64,000 nucleotides of DNA from contig JBDWKL010000043.1 in the NCBI GenBank assembly GCA_039973685.1, positions 124,001 through 188,000 on the forward strand. Reading direction: 5' to 3'. Position numbers and translations under genes: made by a program. Each line of letters starts with the position of its first letter. Within the stretch, counting starts at the first letter, position 1. This DNA is from Hyphomicrobiales bacterium (GTDB taxonomy: Bacteria; Pseudomonadota; Alphaproteobacteria; Rhizobiales; JACESI01). The notes below the pieces were generated by a model, which ran no database searches, was not told the origin of the DNA, and was given only the letters and a program-made list of their open reading frames with translations. Below are positions 1 through 9,874 of the stretch, in pieces.

Positions 1-30
1 ATGAAATTTCAACTTGTACAGGGCATAAAA

Positions 31-55
31 AGAGAGGCCCGAAACGGGCCTCTCT
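31..55 (-). terminator. Rho-independent terminator after urtA
   Basis: A perfect 10-bp inverted repeat (31-40 with 46-55, loop of five) lies just past the urtA stop codon. Read on the minus strand, the stem is followed at once by a run of T. It should end or attenuate urtA transcription before whatever lies beyond the left edge of the window. Confidence 0.85.
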
Positions 56-73
56 ATCTTGCTTGGGAGGGGC

Positions 74-1363
74 TTAGTAGATTGATTTAATCTGAACGCA
101 AGACTTCGTTTCGGTGTTGTACATACCGCAACCAAGGTCTTTCCAATCTGATTTCAAGATTTTTGATTCAGGAAGGAAGTCAGTCCATGCATCGCCAGCA
201 ACTTCTTTAGTTTGGCTGATAATATCAAACTGACCGTCTTCTTGAATTTCACCAATCAACACAGGTTTAGCAAGGTGGTGGTTTGGCAACATAACGGCTT
301 TGCCGCCTGTTAGGTTTTCAAACTCTTGTCCGTACATGGCAGTGCGAACAGCGTCGACATCTGTTGTGCCTGCTTTTTCAACAGCATTCACCCACATGTT
401 GAAACCGATGAAATGTGCTTCCATCGGATCGTTCGTCACGCGCTTTTCGCCCATGCGTGCTTTCCATGTTTTCACAAATTCAGCGTTCACTTCGGTATCT
501 GCTGATTGGAAGTAATTCCAAGCCGCAAGGTGACCAACAAGGTTTGCTGTATCAAGACCAGAGAGCTCTTCTTCACCCACAGAGAATGCGACAACAGGAA
601 TGTCATCTGCTGAAATGCCTGCGGCTGCTAGTTCTTTGTAGAAGCCCACATTTGCATCGCCATTGATGGTAGAGATCACGCCAACTTTTTTGCCATCTGC
701 GCCAAGAGCCACAACGTCTGCTACAATCTTAGACCAATCAGAATGACCGAATGGTGTGTAGTTGACGAAAATATCTTCTTTCTTGATGCCTTTGTCTTGA
801 AGGTATTGATCAAGAATTTTGTTTGTTGTGCGTGGGTAGACATAATCTGTTCCAAGAAGCGCGAATTTTTCAACGCCTAGCTCTTCGAGGAAGTAATCTG
901 TCGCAGGGATCGCCTGTTGGTTTGGCGCTGCACCTGTGTAGAAAACATTCTTTGAAGATTCTTCACCTTCATATTGAACAGGGTAGAACAAAAGACCGTT
1001 GAGCTCTTCGATCACAGGAAGAACTGATTTGCGAGACACAGAAGTCCAGTTACCAAAAGTAACATCCACTTTGTGAACGGATAAAAGTTCGCGTGCTTTT
1101 TCTGCAAAGAGCGGCCAATCTGACGCTGGATCGACAACAACAGCTTCTAGCTGCTTGCCAAGAACGCCGCCCTTTTTGTTCTGCTGCTCGATGAGCATCA
1201 GCATTGTGTCTTTTAGTGTTGTCTCTGAAATAGCCATAGTGCCAGACAAAGAATGAAGCACGCCAACTTTAATCGTGTCGGCTGCATGCGCTGCGAATGT
1301 AGCCATGGCAGTGGATGCCATTACCGCGCCAGCGATGAGAGATTTGCTTGGGAGTTTGAACAT
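74..1363 (-). CDS. urtA: Urea ABC transporter, substrate-binding protein UrtA
   Basis: This 429-residue periplasmic protein captures urea for the UrtABCDE ABC importer. The N-terminus carries a Sec signal peptide (basic start, hydrophobic stretch, cleavage after A-H-A near residue 27). The mature protein has the branched-chain-amino-acid-receptor fold typical of UrtA, beginning with the I-K-V-G-V-L-H-S-L-S-G-T strand and including a conserved W-N-Y-F segment late in the protein. The ATG has a GAGG-like ribosome site upstream. It is divergent from the urease operon, which fits a job feeding urea to urease. A sigma-54 promoter lies about 36-50 bases before the start and a strong terminator follows the stop. 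The permease and ATPase genes urtBCDE are not in the window; they may lie beyond the left edge. Confidence 0.95.
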   Translation of the reverse strand: MFKLPSKSLIAGAVMASTAMATFAAHAADTIKVGVLHSLSGTMAISETTLKDTMLMLIEQQNKKGGVLGKQLEAVVVDPASDWPLFAEKARELLSVHKVDVTFGNWTSVSRKSVLPVIEELNGLLFYPVQYEGEESSKNVFYTGAAPNQQAIPATDYFLEELGVEKFALLGTDYVYPRTTNKILDQYLQDKGIKKEDIFVNYTPFGHSDWSKIVADVVALGADGKKVGVISTINGDANVGFYKELAAAGISADDIPVVAFSVGEEELSGLDTANLVGHLAAWNYFQSADTEVNAEFVKTWKARMGEKRVTNDPMEAHFIGFNMWVNAVEKAGTTDVDAVRTAMYGQEFENLTGGKAVMLPNHHLAKPVLIGEIQEDGQFDIISQTKEVAGDAWTDFLPESKILKSDWKDLGCGMYNTETKSCVQIKSIY

Positions 1364-1398
1364 GATAATCCTCGTAATTTACTAAACGTTAAGGACTT

Positions 1399-1414
1399 AG
1401 CAGATTTCATGCCA
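1399..1414 (-). promoter_or_regulatory. Sigma-54 (RpoN) promoter of urtA
   Basis: On the minus strand the bases read TGGCATG-AAAT-CTGCT. This matches the -24/-12 consensus TGGCACG-N4-TTGCW, with correct GG to GC spacing and only two mismatches, one of them a pyrimidine swap. The -12 GC lies about 36 bases upstream of the urtA ATG, leaving room for a short leader. It implies activation by an enhancer-binding protein, most likely NtrC under nitrogen limitation. Confidence 0.75.
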
Positions 1415-1862
1415 GTTTCATTTTTCTTCATAAATCATTGTTCTATAATAGAAAAATTAATTTGTACAAATTCAGACTTCTTGCTTTTGCTTAAAAATTA
1501 ATCGAGCCTATTTTTTGGGCGCTTATTTTTAGCGCACATCAAAACTCTGCTTCACCCCACATAGGGTGATCAGGATTTTTCAAATTTTTTACGTATAATT
1601 TTTGCCAAACAAACTTTGGGCTAAGGACAATAATACCAGCCAATGCCCCGCATTTGGTCGCTGCAATCCATGCTCAAAATATAGGCATTAGAGTAAGGGT
1701 GAGGCAGTTTTCGGCGTTTATTTTCTATACAATCAGGGAGTGCGATTATATTTTAGCACGTAGAAGGTCGATAAATGGTCTAGGCAAAAATGGTGTAGGA
1801 ACTTTAATGCACCGCCATCGTCTACGCGCATTCATTCAATTCTAAATTGAGGAGTGACCACG
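1415..1862. other. Divergent urtA/ureD regulatory region
   Basis: This gene-free, AT-rich stretch separates urtA from ureD. It holds two short palindromes: 1519-1535 (GCGCT, loop of seven, AGCGC) and 1552-1569 (six-base arms, loop of six). They sit about 105-170 bases upstream of the urtA sigma-54 promoter, the usual distance for NtrC-type enhancer sites. The ureD side ends with a GAGGAG ribosome site at 1849-1854. I saw no convincing promoter hexamers for ureD and no RNA gene. Confidence 0.5.
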
Positions 1863-2699
1863 TTGAATATTGCAGAAAATCCGGCAAGCTTCCAACAACA
1901 ATCACGCCATCAGCGCGTTTCGGCATCCGCATCGATTTCATTTCATCATCGTGACACGCAAACGAGATTGGACACCTTGTATCAACAAGGAAGTGCCAAA
2001 ATTCGATTTCCAAAAAACTATGATGACCAACTGGAAGCCGTTCTCATCAATACAGCTGGCGGCCTTACTGGTGGCGATCAAATTGATTGGGATTTACACC
2101 TAAAACCAAATTCAAATGTCGTGGTAACGACACAAGCCTGCGAGAAGGCTTATAAAGCCTCCGCAGATAGCGCTCATGTCACCACAACCATGCGGCTTGA
2201 TCAAAACAGTGTTCTACATTGGTTGCCGCAAGAAACGATTTTGTATGATCGCTCATCGTTGAAAAGACGCTTTGATGTGGAGCTGGAAGCATCGGCAACA
2301 CTGTTTGCTGTTGAGTGTCTTCAACTGGGCCGTGACGCCATGGGGGAGACAATCGAGCATCTTACCTTCCATGATCGCTGGCGCATCGAACAGGATGGAA
2401 AGCTCATCTTCGCTGATGATCTGCGTTTGAGCGACCATGAAGCATCCAATGCAAAATTGGGAAACAACCATGCTCTTGCAAGCTTGGTGCTTATCTCCCC
2501 GCTCGACACTGAACAACTCAATGGGCTGGCGGAAAAACTTCGCGAAATATGCCCTGCGGAAATGTCCGGCTTTAGTGTCTCAGGCAGCAGATTAACAGGG
2601 CGCATCTTGGCGCAAGATAGCTATCTGCTCAGACAAGCCCTCACCCCCATTTTAAAAGAAATTCGTGGCCGTGAATTGCCGCGTGTTTGGAGGATTTAA
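1863..2699 (+). CDS. ureD: Urease accessory protein UreD
   Basis: UreD is the chaperone scaffold that binds apo-urease with UreF and UreG during insertion of nickel and CO2. The protein (about 278 residues) shows the family core: L-I-N-T-A-G-G-L-T-G-G-D near residue 63, T-T-Q-A-C-E-K-A-Y, and W-L-P-Q-E-T-I-L-Y-D. I chose TTG at 1863 because a strong GAGGAG lies eight bases before it; an in-frame GTG at 1854 overlaps that ribosome site and is less likely. It is the first gene of ureDABCEFG, with ureA starting three bases after its stop. Confidence 0.93.
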   Translation: MNIAENPASFQQQSRHQRVSASASISFHHRDTQTRLDTLYQQGSAKIRFPKNYDDQLEAVLINTAGGLTGGDQIDWDLHLKPNSNVVVTTQACEKAYKASADSAHVTTTMRLDQNSVLHWLPQETILYDRSSLKRRFDVELEASATLFAVECLQLGRDAMGETIEHLTFHDRWRIEQDGKLIFADDLRLSDHEASNAKLGNNHALASLVLISPLDTEQLNGLAEKLREICPAEMSGFSVSGSRLTGRILAQDSYLLRQALTPILKEIRGRELPRVWRI

Positions 2700-2702
2700 A
2701 CC

Positions 2703-3005
2703 ATGCATCTTACCCCCCGTGAAAAAGATAAACTGCTAATCGCCATGGCAGCAGAAGTTGCCAGAAAGAGGCTTGCGCGTGGCGTGGTGCTCAACCACCC
2801 TGAAGCCATCGCGCTGATTACAGATTTTGTGGTTGAAGGCGCGCGGGATGGGCGTTCGGTTGCTGACCTCATGGAGGCTGGCGCCCATGTCATTACCCGT
2901 GATCAAGTCATGGAAGGCATCGCAGAAATGATCCACGACATACAGGTTGAAGCGACGTTCCCTGATGGCGTGAAGCTTGTCACCGTGCACGAGCCAATTA
3001 GATAG
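2703..3005 (+). CDS. ureA: Urease gamma subunit
   Basis: This 100-residue small structural subunit of the (UreABC)3 urease hydrolyses urea to ammonia and carbamate. It is full length for the family and begins [11 protein letters not shown], followed by A-R-K-R-L-A-R-G-V and L-N-H-P-E-A-I-A. The ATG is preceded by a GGAGG site that overlaps the end of ureD. Separate ureA and ureB genes are the usual bacterial arrangement, unlike the fused Helicobacter form. Confidence 0.97.
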   Translation: MHLTPREKDKLLIAMAAEVARKRLARGVVLNHPEAIALITDFVVEGARDGRSVADLMEAGAHVITRDQVMEGIAEMIHDIQVEATFPDGVKLVTVHEPIR

Positions 3006-3014
3006 GAGAATGTC

Positions 3015-3320
3015 ATGATCCCTGGAGAAATCATCACCCAAGACGGTGACATCACCTTAAACGACGGCGCATCGACTGTGACGTTGAAAGTGTCAAACAC
3101 TGGTGATCGGCCCGTGCAAGTGGGTAGCCACTATCATTTTTATGAGACTAATGAAGGCCTCTCGTTTGATCGCGAGAAAGCACGTGGCATGCGGTTGAAT
3201 ATTGCGGCTGGAACGGCTGTTCGGTTCGAACCGGGCCAAGCGCGCGATGTAACGTTAGTGCCTCTTGCGGGAAGCCGTAGAGTGTTTGGCTTCAATCAAA
3301 AAGTTATGGGAGACCTATAA
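3015..3320 (+). CDS. ureB: Urease beta subunit
   Basis: This 101-residue subunit packs against UreC in the urease trimer. Family hallmarks are M-I-P-G-E at the start, [17 protein letters not shown] in the middle and R-F-E-P-G before the C-terminus. It starts nine bases after ureA with a GGAGA ribosome site, and its TAA shares a base with the ureC ATG (TAATG), implying translational coupling. Confidence 0.97.
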   Translation: MIPGEIITQDGDITLNDGASTVTLKVSNTGDRPVQVGSHYHFYETNEGLSFDREKARGMRLNIAAGTAVRFEPGQARDVTLVPLAGSRRVFGFNQKVMGDL

Positions 3321-5032
3321 TGTCAGCCAAAATTTCCCGCGCTGCTTATGCAGACATGTTCGGACCGACCACAGGCGACAAAGTGCGTTTGGCCGATACT
3401 GAGCTTTTCATCGAAGTTGAAAAAGACTTCACCACTTACGGTGAAGAAGTGAAATTTGGCGGCGGCAAAGTCATCCGCGACGGCATGGGCCAAAGCCAGA
3501 CGACGCGTGCAGATGGTGCTGTTGATACAGTCATCACCAACGCGTTGATTGTTGATTACACAGGCATCTACAAAGCTGACATCGGCCTTAAAGACGGCGA
3601 GATTATCGCGATTGGCAAGGCAGGAAATCCAGATACGCAGCCCAATGTCGACATCATTATTGGCCCCGGCACAGAAGTCATTGCGGCGGAAGGTAAGATC
3701 GTAACGGCTGGCGGATTTGATAGCCACATCCATTACATCTGTCCGCAGCAAATTGACGAAGCGCTAATGTCTGGCGTCACCACCATGCTCGGCGGTGGCA
3801 CAGGACCAGCGCACGGAACTTTAGCGACAACCTGTACACCCGGCCCGTGGCACATAGGCCGTATGATCCAATCTGCGGACGCCTTCCCAATGAACCTTGC
3901 GTTCTCTGGCAAAGGCAATGCGTCGCAACCTGCAGCCTTAGAGGAAATGGTCAAGGGTGGCGCTTGTGCGCTGAAGCTGCATGAAGACTGGGGCACCACG
4001 CCTGCCGCGATTGATTGCTGTTTATCTGTTGCTGACGACTATGATGTTCAGGTGATGATCCACACCGATACATTGAACGAATCTGGTTTTGTAGAAAACA
4101 CGATCAACGCCATTGCAGGCCGTACAATCCACGCCTTCCATACAGAGGGTGCGGGCGGCGGTCATGCGCCGGATATTATCAAGGTCTGCGGCCTTCCCAA
4201 TATCCTTCCCTCATCAACCAACCCGACCCGCCCTTACACGGTGAACACGCTTGATGAGCATTTGGATATGTTGATGGTCTGCCATCACCTTGATAACAAC
4301 ATTCCCGAAGACATCGCTTTTGCTGAAAGCCGCATTCGCAAAGAGACAATTGCCGCAGAAGATATTCTGCATGATATGGGCGCGTTCTCGATCATTGCAT
4401 CTGACAGTCAGGCCATGGGCCGTGTGGGTGAAGTTTTGATCCGCACATGGCAAACGGCTGACAAAATGAAACGCCAGCGCGGGAGCCTTTCAGAAGAAAC
4501 AGGCGAGAATGATAATTTTCGTGTGCGCCGTTATATCGCGAAATATACGATCAACCCAGCAATCGCTCATGGCATTGATGAACACATTGGGTCGGTTGAA
4601 GTTGGCAAACGTGCTGACCTCGTCATGTGGTCGCCAGCCTTCTTTGGTGTGAAGCCCGATATGGTTTTGATCGGCGGCTCTATCGCCGCAGCTCCTATGG
4701 GTGATCCCAACGCATCGATCCCAACACCGCAACCCGTCCACATGCGACCTATGTTTGGAGCCTTCGGCAAAGCGCTCACCAATTCGTCTGTTACCTTTGT
4801 TTCCAAAGCAGCACATGATGCAAACCTTGCAGCCGCATTGGGAACGGAAAAAAAGATGGTTGCCGTTAGCAATACGCGCGGCGGAATCGGGAAATCATCG
4901 ATGCGCTTAAACCATGCAACGCCTGAGATTGAGGTCCATCCAGAAACTTATGAAGTGCGGGCAAACGGCGAATTGCTCACCTGCGAACCTGCTGACGTGG
5001 TGCCAATGGCGCAACGCTACTTCTTGTTCTAG
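3320..5032 (+). CDS. ureC: Urease alpha (catalytic) subunit
   Basis: This 570-residue nickel amidohydrolase holds the urease active site. All expected ligands are visible: H136 and H138 (H-I-H motif), the carbamylated lysine K219 in [10 protein letters not shown]248 (M-I-H-T-D), H274 ([12 protein letters not shown]), the flap C321-H322-H323, and D362 in S-D-S-Q-A-M-G-R. Length and N-terminus match the family, so the enzyme should be active. It overlaps ureB by one base and is followed by ureE two bases after its stop. Confidence 0.98.
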   Translation: MSAKISRAAYADMFGPTTGDKVRLADTELFIEVEKDFTTYGEEVKFGGGKVIRDGMGQSQTTRADGAVDTVITNALIVDYTGIYKADIGLKDGEIIAIGKAGNPDTQPNVDIIIGPGTEVIAAEGKIVTAGGFDSHIHYICPQQIDEALMSGVTTMLGGGTGPAHGTLATTCTPGPWHIGRMIQSADAFPMNLAFSGKGNASQPAALEEMVKGGACALKLHEDWGTTPAAIDCCLSVADDYDVQVMIHTDTLNESGFVENTINAIAGRTIHAFHTEGAGGGHAPDIIKVCGLPNILPSSTNPTRPYTVNTLDEHLDMLMVCHHLDNNIPEDIAFAESRIRKETIAAEDILHDMGAFSIIASDSQAMGRVGEVLIRTWQTADKMKRQRGSLSEETGENDNFRVRRYIAKYTINPAIAHGIDEHIGSVEVGKRADLVMWSPAFFGVKPDMVLIGGSIAAAPMGDPNASIPTPQPVHMRPMFGAFGKALTNSSVTFVSKAAHDANLAAALGTEKKMVAVSNTRGGIGKSSMRLNHATPEIEVHPETYEVRANGELLTCEPADVVPMAQRYFLF

Positions 5033-5034
5033 CC

Positions 5035-5478
5035 ATGCTGACCGCAAACCGCATTCTTTCTCACACGCATCATCCAGCGGACACAATCACGCTGGATGAA
5101 ACCGCGCGCCACCGTCGTCGTATCAAGCTGACGTCAGACAATGGTATCGCATTCCTCCTTGATCTTCCCGCTGCGCGTTTGTTGTTGCACGGCGAAGGGA
5201 TCGAGCTTGAAGATGGGCGCGTGATTGAGGTGATTGCTGAGCCTGAACCGCTTTATGAAATACGCGCAAAGGATGCTCACCACCTGTTGCAACTCTCTTG
5301 GCAATTGGGAAACCGACACTTGCCGACACAAATTTTGCAAGACCATCTACGCATTCGGCAAGATCATGTTATCCGCGAGATGCTCTTAGGGTTGGGCGCA
5401 GAAGTGACTGACGTTGTCGCATCATTCAATCCTGAAGGCGGTGCTTATGGCAATCATCACGGGCATTCGCATGACTGA
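5035..5478 (+). CDS. ureE: Urease accessory protein UreE (nickel chaperone)
   Basis: UreE delivers nickel to the UreDFG-apourease complex. The 147-residue protein has the usual N-terminal peptide-binding half and a C-terminal metal-binding half, ending in a histidine-rich tail (H-H-G-H-S-H-D). The tail is short compared with the long poly-His tails of Klebsiella-type UreE. It follows ureC by two bases and overlaps ureF by eight bases. Confidence 0.93.
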   Translation: MLTANRILSHTHHPADTITLDETARHRRRIKLTSDNGIAFLLDLPAARLLLHGEGIELEDGRVIEVIAEPEPLYEIRAKDAHHLLQLSWQLGNRHLPTQILQDHLRIRQDHVIREMLLGLGAEVTDVVASFNPEGGAYGNHHGHSHD

Positions 5479-6127
5479 TCTCAAATCCATGATCCGCCTG
5501 CAAACATGGCTATCACCCGCCTTTCCCATCGGTGCGTTCAGCTATAGCGGCGGCTTGGAAGCGGCAATTGATGAGGGCTACGTGGATGACGCAAAGAGTT
5601 TGACCACGTGGCTCACCGACATTCTGGAAAACGGCACGGTTTGGAATGATGCGGTTTTACTGGCTGAAGCGTGGCGATCAGCAACGGATAAAGAGGCGCT
5701 TAGTGAATTGGTTGATTTAGCGCAAGCGATGAGTTTTTCATCTGAGCGTTATTTGGAAACCATGGACCAAGGCAGCGCGTTTCTTTTGGCCTCTAAAGCG
5801 TGGCAGGAAAATGATCTATTGCCCGCAAAGTGCCCATTGCCAATTGCAATAGGTGTATTGGCAGCCCGCATGGATGTGGCACTTGAAGATACAGTGGCAG
5901 CTTCTCTTCATGCTGTTTTATCAAACCAGATTCAAGCAGCCCTTCGGTTGATGAAGCTTGGTCAACAAGGCGCACTAGACGTGCTTGCAAGCTTAGAAGG
6001 CAACATTCTCCAAGCAGCAGCCAAAGCCGCTAACTCTACCCTCGACGACCTTGGCAGCTGCGCCATCATTGCAGACATTGCCGCCATGAAACACGAAACA
6101 ATGCAAAGCAGGATTTTCCGCTCATGA
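5471..6127 (+). CDS. ureF: Urease accessory protein UreF
   Basis: UreF is the all-helical partner of UreD that gates GTPase activity of UreG during urease activation. The family signature [18 protein letters not shown] is near the N-terminus. I chose ATG 5471, giving 218 residues, because the signature then starts at the normal distance. Further upstream in-frame starts (ATG 5450, TTG 5414) would run deeper into ureE. The stop overlaps the ureG start (ATGA). Confidence 0.92.
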   Translation: MTDLKSMIRLQTWLSPAFPIGAFSYSGGLEAAIDEGYVDDAKSLTTWLTDILENGTVWNDAVLLAEAWRSATDKEALSELVDLAQAMSFSSERYLETMDQGSAFLLASKAWQENDLLPAKCPLPIAIGVLAARMDVALEDTVAASLHAVLSNQIQAALRLMKLGQQGALDVLASLEGNILQAAAKAANSTLDDLGSCAIIADIAAMKHETMQSRIFRS

Positions 6128-6735
6128 GTATAAATGGCCCTCTACGTGTTGGTATCGGTGGCCCTGTTGGGTCTGGCAAAACAACAATCACGGCAGCTTT
6201 GTGCAAGGCCATGCGTGATGAATATTCGCTCGGTGTTGTGACCAATGACATCTACACCCAAGAAGACCGCGATGCGCTGGTGCGTATGCAGGCGTTGCCG
6301 TCTGATCGAGTGATTGGAGTGGAGACAGGCGGTTGTCCGCATACGGCAATTCGCGAAGATGCCTCGATCAATCTTCGGGCCATTGCCGACTTAAACGAAC
6401 AGCATCCTGATTTGGACGTGGTGTTTATCGAATCTGGTGGTGATAATTTGGCTGCGACCTTCTCACCAGAACTTGCCGACATCACGCTTTATGTGATTTC
6501 CGTTTGCCAAGGCGAAGAAATCCCGCGCAAAGGTGGGCCCGGCATTACGCGGTCAGATTTACTCATCATCAACAAGCAAGACCTAGCGCCCTATGTAGGG
6601 GCTGATTTGAGCGTCATGGACCGCGATGCAACGAAACAAAGAGCGGGAAAACCCTTCGTCTTTTCAGATGCCAAACACGGGCATAACTGTGCGGACATCG
6701 TCACTTTTCTAAAGGAGAGTGGTGGGCTTGTCTAA
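6124..6735 (+). CDS. ureG: Urease accessory protein UreG (GTPase)
   Basis: This SIMIBI-class GTPase powers nickel insertion into urease. The P-loop G-P-V-G-S-G-K-T-T is at about residues 12-20, followed by the invariant T-N-D-I-Y-T, the C-P-H nickel-binding motif ([11 protein letters not shown]), E-S-G-G-D-N-L-A-A and N-K-Q-D-L-A-P. At 203 residues it is full length. It closes the urease operon, overlapping ureF by four bases and ending before a bidirectional terminator shared with acnB. Confidence 0.96.
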   Translation: MSINGPLRVGIGGPVGSGKTTITAALCKAMRDEYSLGVVTNDIYTQEDRDALVRMQALPSDRVIGVETGGCPHTAIREDASINLRAIADLNEQHPDLDVVFIESGGDNLAATFSPELADITLYVISVCQGEEIPRKGGPGITRSDLLIINKQDLAPYVGADLSVMDRDATKQRAGKPFVFSDAKHGHNCADIVTFLKESGGLV

Positions 6736-6804
6736 GAGTTAGCAGCCCTAATCAAGACGGAACGAACGCGCGTACGCCGCCCTCACTTTCACCAGCCCAT
6801 AAAA

Positions 6805-6842
6805 AAACTCCCAACCATCACGATTATGAAGATTGGGAGTTT
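6805..6842. terminator. Bidirectional terminator between ureG and acnB
   Basis: A perfect 10-bp stem (6805-6814 with 6833-6842) has an A-rich left flank and a T-rich right flank. It can therefore stop the urease operon from the left and acnB, which ends at 6864, from the right. Confidence 0.8.
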
Positions 6843-6863
6843 GTTTGTTTCAGACCTACCAAA

Positions 6864-9656
6864 TTAGTAGTGAGTAGATCGAGCGCCTGCTGCTTTTTGA
6901 AGCGGTGGAGAGAACTTCGTTAGGTCAATTCCTTCCACAGCGTCTTTATATTCCTCAATTGTCGGCGTACGGCCTAGAATTGCGGACAAGACAACAACCG
7001 GTGTTGAAGCAAGCAAAGACTCACCTTTTTTCTCAGCGGAGTCTTCCACAACACGACCTTGGAAAAGGCGCGTTGATGTTGCAAGAACGGTGTCGCCTTT
7101 TTCAGCTTTCTCTTGGTTACCCATACAAAGGTTACAACCAGGACGCTCAAGATAGAGGATGTTTTCATACTCCAAACGCGCGTCATTTTTTGGCGAAACG
7201 TCATCAAACTCAAAACCAGAGTATTTCTGCAAGACGGCCCAGTCGCCTTCTTCCTTCAACTCATCAATGATGTTGTAAGTAGGCGCTGCAACAACCAACG
7301 GTGCTTTGAACTCTACGTTGCCAGATTCTTTTTCAAGGTTTTTGAGCATTTGAGAGACGATCTTCATGTCACCCTTGTGCACCATGCAAGAACCGACGAA
7401 ACCAAGGTCAACTTTCTTATCAGCGTTGTAGTAAGAAATTGGACGGATGGTGTCGTGCGTATAACGTTTTGAAACGTCGATATTGTTTACGTCAGGGTCG
7501 GCAATCATTGGTTCGTTGATTGCACTAAGGTCGACGACCACTTCAGCAAAATATTTCGCATTGTCGTCTGGCACCAATGCTGGCTTTTCGCCGGACTTAA
7601 TTTCATTAATCCGATTATCAGCAATATCAATCAAGCCCTGAAGCGTTTGAGCCTTATTGTCCATGCCTTTTTCAATCATGATTGCAATGCGGTGTTTCGC
7701 GATTTCCAATGATTCAATCAGGGTTGCATCTTCTGAAATACAGATCGACGCTTTCGCCTTCATTTCCGCTGTCCAGTCGGTGAATGTAAAGGCTTGGTCG
7801 GCTAGAAGTGTGCCGATGTGAACCTCGATGATACGGCCTTGGAAAACGTTGTCGCCAAATTGCTGTAGCATCTGCGCTTGAGTTGCGTGAACAACATCGC
7901 GGAAGTCCATGTGGTCGGCCATCTTGCCTTTAAAGGTAACTTTCACTGATTCAGGGATCGGCATGGTTGCCTCGCCTGTCGCGAGTGCCAAAGCAACCGT
8001 TCCAGAATCCGCACCAAAGGCAACGCCTTTTGACATGCGTGTATGGCTGTCACCACCGATGATGATTGCCCAGTCATCGACCGTAATATCGTTTAGCACT
8101 TTGTGGATCACGTCCGTCATGGCGTGGTATTCACCTTCTGGGTCACGCGCTGTAATCAGACCAAACTTGTTCATGAAGCTCATGAGTTTTGGAATGTTTG
8201 CTTGAGACTTCAAATCCCAAACAGATGCGGTGTGACAACCAGATTGGTAAGCGCCATCAACGATTGGAGAAATGACAGTTGCCGCCATCGCTTCAAGTTC
8301 CTGCGATGTCATGAGGCCTGTTGTATCTTGTGAGCCAACAATGTTGACCTGCACGCGAACATCAGAACCAGCGTGAAGTACTTTGCCTTTTGCAACACCC
8401 ACAGCATTCTTGTTGAAGATCCGTTCAACGGCTGTAAGGCCCTGCCCTTCGTGAGAGATTTCTCGCGCACTTGCAAAAACTTGTGGTGCTTCAATGCCGA
8501 GTGCTTGTGCCGCAAAGTTTTGCAACTTCTTACCAAAGACCACAGCGTAAGAGCCGCCTGCTTTCATGAACTCAACTTTTTGAGCTGTGAAGGCTGAAGA
8601 AACGTCGACGAGTTCTTTGCTACCATCTTCGTTGTATAGCTTGCGTTCTTTCGTATTGATTTTAAGAACGGTGCCCGTCTCAACTGAATATTTTTGCTCC
8701 AAAACTGGATTGTTATCGTTATTCCGGATTGTGTTGCCTTCATCATCCTTCTTCTTGACCCAGTTCTTAAGGTCAATACCGATACCGCCGGTAACACCAA
8801 CAGTTGTCAGGAAGATTGGAGAGATGCCATTTGTACCAGCAACGACTGGTGCAATGTTAATGAACGGTACGTATGGGCTTGCTTTTTTGCCTGTCCATAG
8901 CGCCACGTTGTTCACGCCAGACATACGGGATGAACCAACGCCCATCGTGCCTTTTTCAGCGATCAACATAACACGCTTATCAGGGTGCTGTTTTTGAAGC
9001 TCTTGAATTTCAACTTGCGCTTCTGGTGAGATCAAGCATTTGCCATGAAGCTCACGGTCAGCGCGAGAGTGTGCCTGATTGCCCGGTGACAATAGGTCAG
9101 TTGAGATATCACCTTCACCAGCGATGTAGGTAACAACTTCGATCTCTTCTTCAATGTCAGGTAGCTTTGTAAAGAACTCAGCCTTCGCATAGCTCTCAAG
9201 CAATTCTTTCGCGTTTGAATTGCCCGCTTTGTATGCGTCATCAATGCGGTCCATGTCAGCTTCATAAAGGAACACTTGGCCTTTAAGAACATCACACGCT
9301 TGGTCGCCAATTGCGCCATCATCGCTGAGAGCGAGATCAAGCAGAACTTCAACTGAAGGTCCGCCTTTCATGTGAGATAGAAGTTCGAAAGCAAATGCTA
9401 CCGTAATTTCTTCAACTAAAGAATTACCCAAAATGATCTCTTTTAGGAAGCGAGCTTTCGCGCCAGCAGCACTGGTTGTGCCGGGCAGCGTGTTGTAGAT
9501 GAAGAAATTAAGCGAATCTTCGCGATGCTCGTGCTTCGTATCCTTGATTTGAGCAATTAGCTCGTCAACAAGCGCACTGTCTTCAATTGGTTTCGGGTTA
9601 AGGCCCTGTATTTCTCTTGTTTCTATTTCATCTAAATAGGCTGAATATAAGCTCAT
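6864..9656 (-). CDS. acnB: Aconitate hydratase B (aconitase / 2-methylisocitrate dehydratase)
   Basis: AcnB interconverts citrate and isocitrate in the TCA cycle and also dehydrates 2-methylisocitrate. The 930-residue protein has the AcnB-type order: N-terminal helical HEAT-like domain, swivel domain, then the catalytic core. The [4Fe-4S] ligands are visible as G-S-C-M-V-H and as C-N-L-C-M-G-N-Q near residue 840. It is longer than the E. coli enzyme (about 865), mostly through extra loops. The ATG has a GAGG site. Most rhizobia rely on AcnA, so a B-type enzyme is somewhat unusual here; whether acnA also exists cannot be told from this window. Confidence 0.95.
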   Translation of the reverse strand: MSLYSAYLDEIETREIQGLNPKPIEDSALVDELIAQIKDTKHEHREDSLNFFIYNTLPGTTSAAGAKARFLKEIILGNSLVEEITVAFAFELLSHMKGGPSVEVLLDLALSDDGAIGDQACDVLKGQVFLYEADMDRIDDAYKAGNSNAKELLESYAKAEFFTKLPDIEEEIEVVTYIAGEGDISTDLLSPGNQAHSRADRELHGKCLISPEAQVEIQELQKQHPDKRVMLIAEKGTMGVGSSRMSGVNNVALWTGKKASPYVPFINIAPVVAGTNGISPIFLTTVGVTGGIGIDLKNWVKKKDDEGNTIRNNDNNPVLEQKYSVETGTVLKINTKERKLYNEDGSKELVDVSSAFTAQKVEFMKAGGSYAVVFGKKLQNFAAQALGIEAPQVFASAREISHEGQGLTAVERIFNKNAVGVAKGKVLHAGSDVRVQVNIVGSQDTTGLMTSQELEAMAATVISPIVDGAYQSGCHTASVWDLKSQANIPKLMSFMNKFGLITARDPEGEYHAMTDVIHKVLNDITVDDWAIIIGGDSHTRMSKGVAFGADSGTVALALATGEATMPIPESVKVTFKGKMADHMDFRDVVHATQAQMLQQFGDNVFQGRIIEVHIGTLLADQAFTFTDWTAEMKAKASICISEDATLIESLEIAKHRIAIMIEKGMDNKAQTLQGLIDIADNRINEIKSGEKPALVPDDNAKYFAEVVVDLSAINEPMIADPDVNNIDVSKRYTHDTIRPISYYNADKKVDLGFVGSCMVHKGDMKIVSQMLKNLEKESGNVEFKAPLVVAAPTYNIIDELKEEGDWAVLQKYSGFEFDDVSPKNDARLEYENILYLERPGCNLCMGNQEKAEKGDTVLATSTRLFQGRVVEDSAEKKGESLLASTPVVVLSAILGRTPTIEEYKDAVEGIDLTKFSPPLQKAAGARSTHY

Positions 9657-9874
9657 TTTTGCCTCAACATTTCTCGTGATTTGGGAGTCTGGTGCCGAAA
9701 ATCAGATTTCCTAGCGTTCCAGATAGCGCATTCAGGACATACATATTTCAGCTAGGCTTGACTTGCAAGTAAACTTCAAACATGTAAAACTTGACCATAT
9801 TTATCAAGTTTTTATCAGATATCTTAGAAAAATAGCTTTTTGCTAGGCACTGAATGTACCCGAATATGACGACC

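Noticed and set aside
3323-3751. 142-codon antisense ORF within ureC
   Set aside because: It is a shadow of the strongly conserved ureC frame, with no signal or family match.
5414-5470. Long ureF N-terminal extension
   Set aside because: It overlaps the ureE coding end and places the conserved UreF signature too far from the start.
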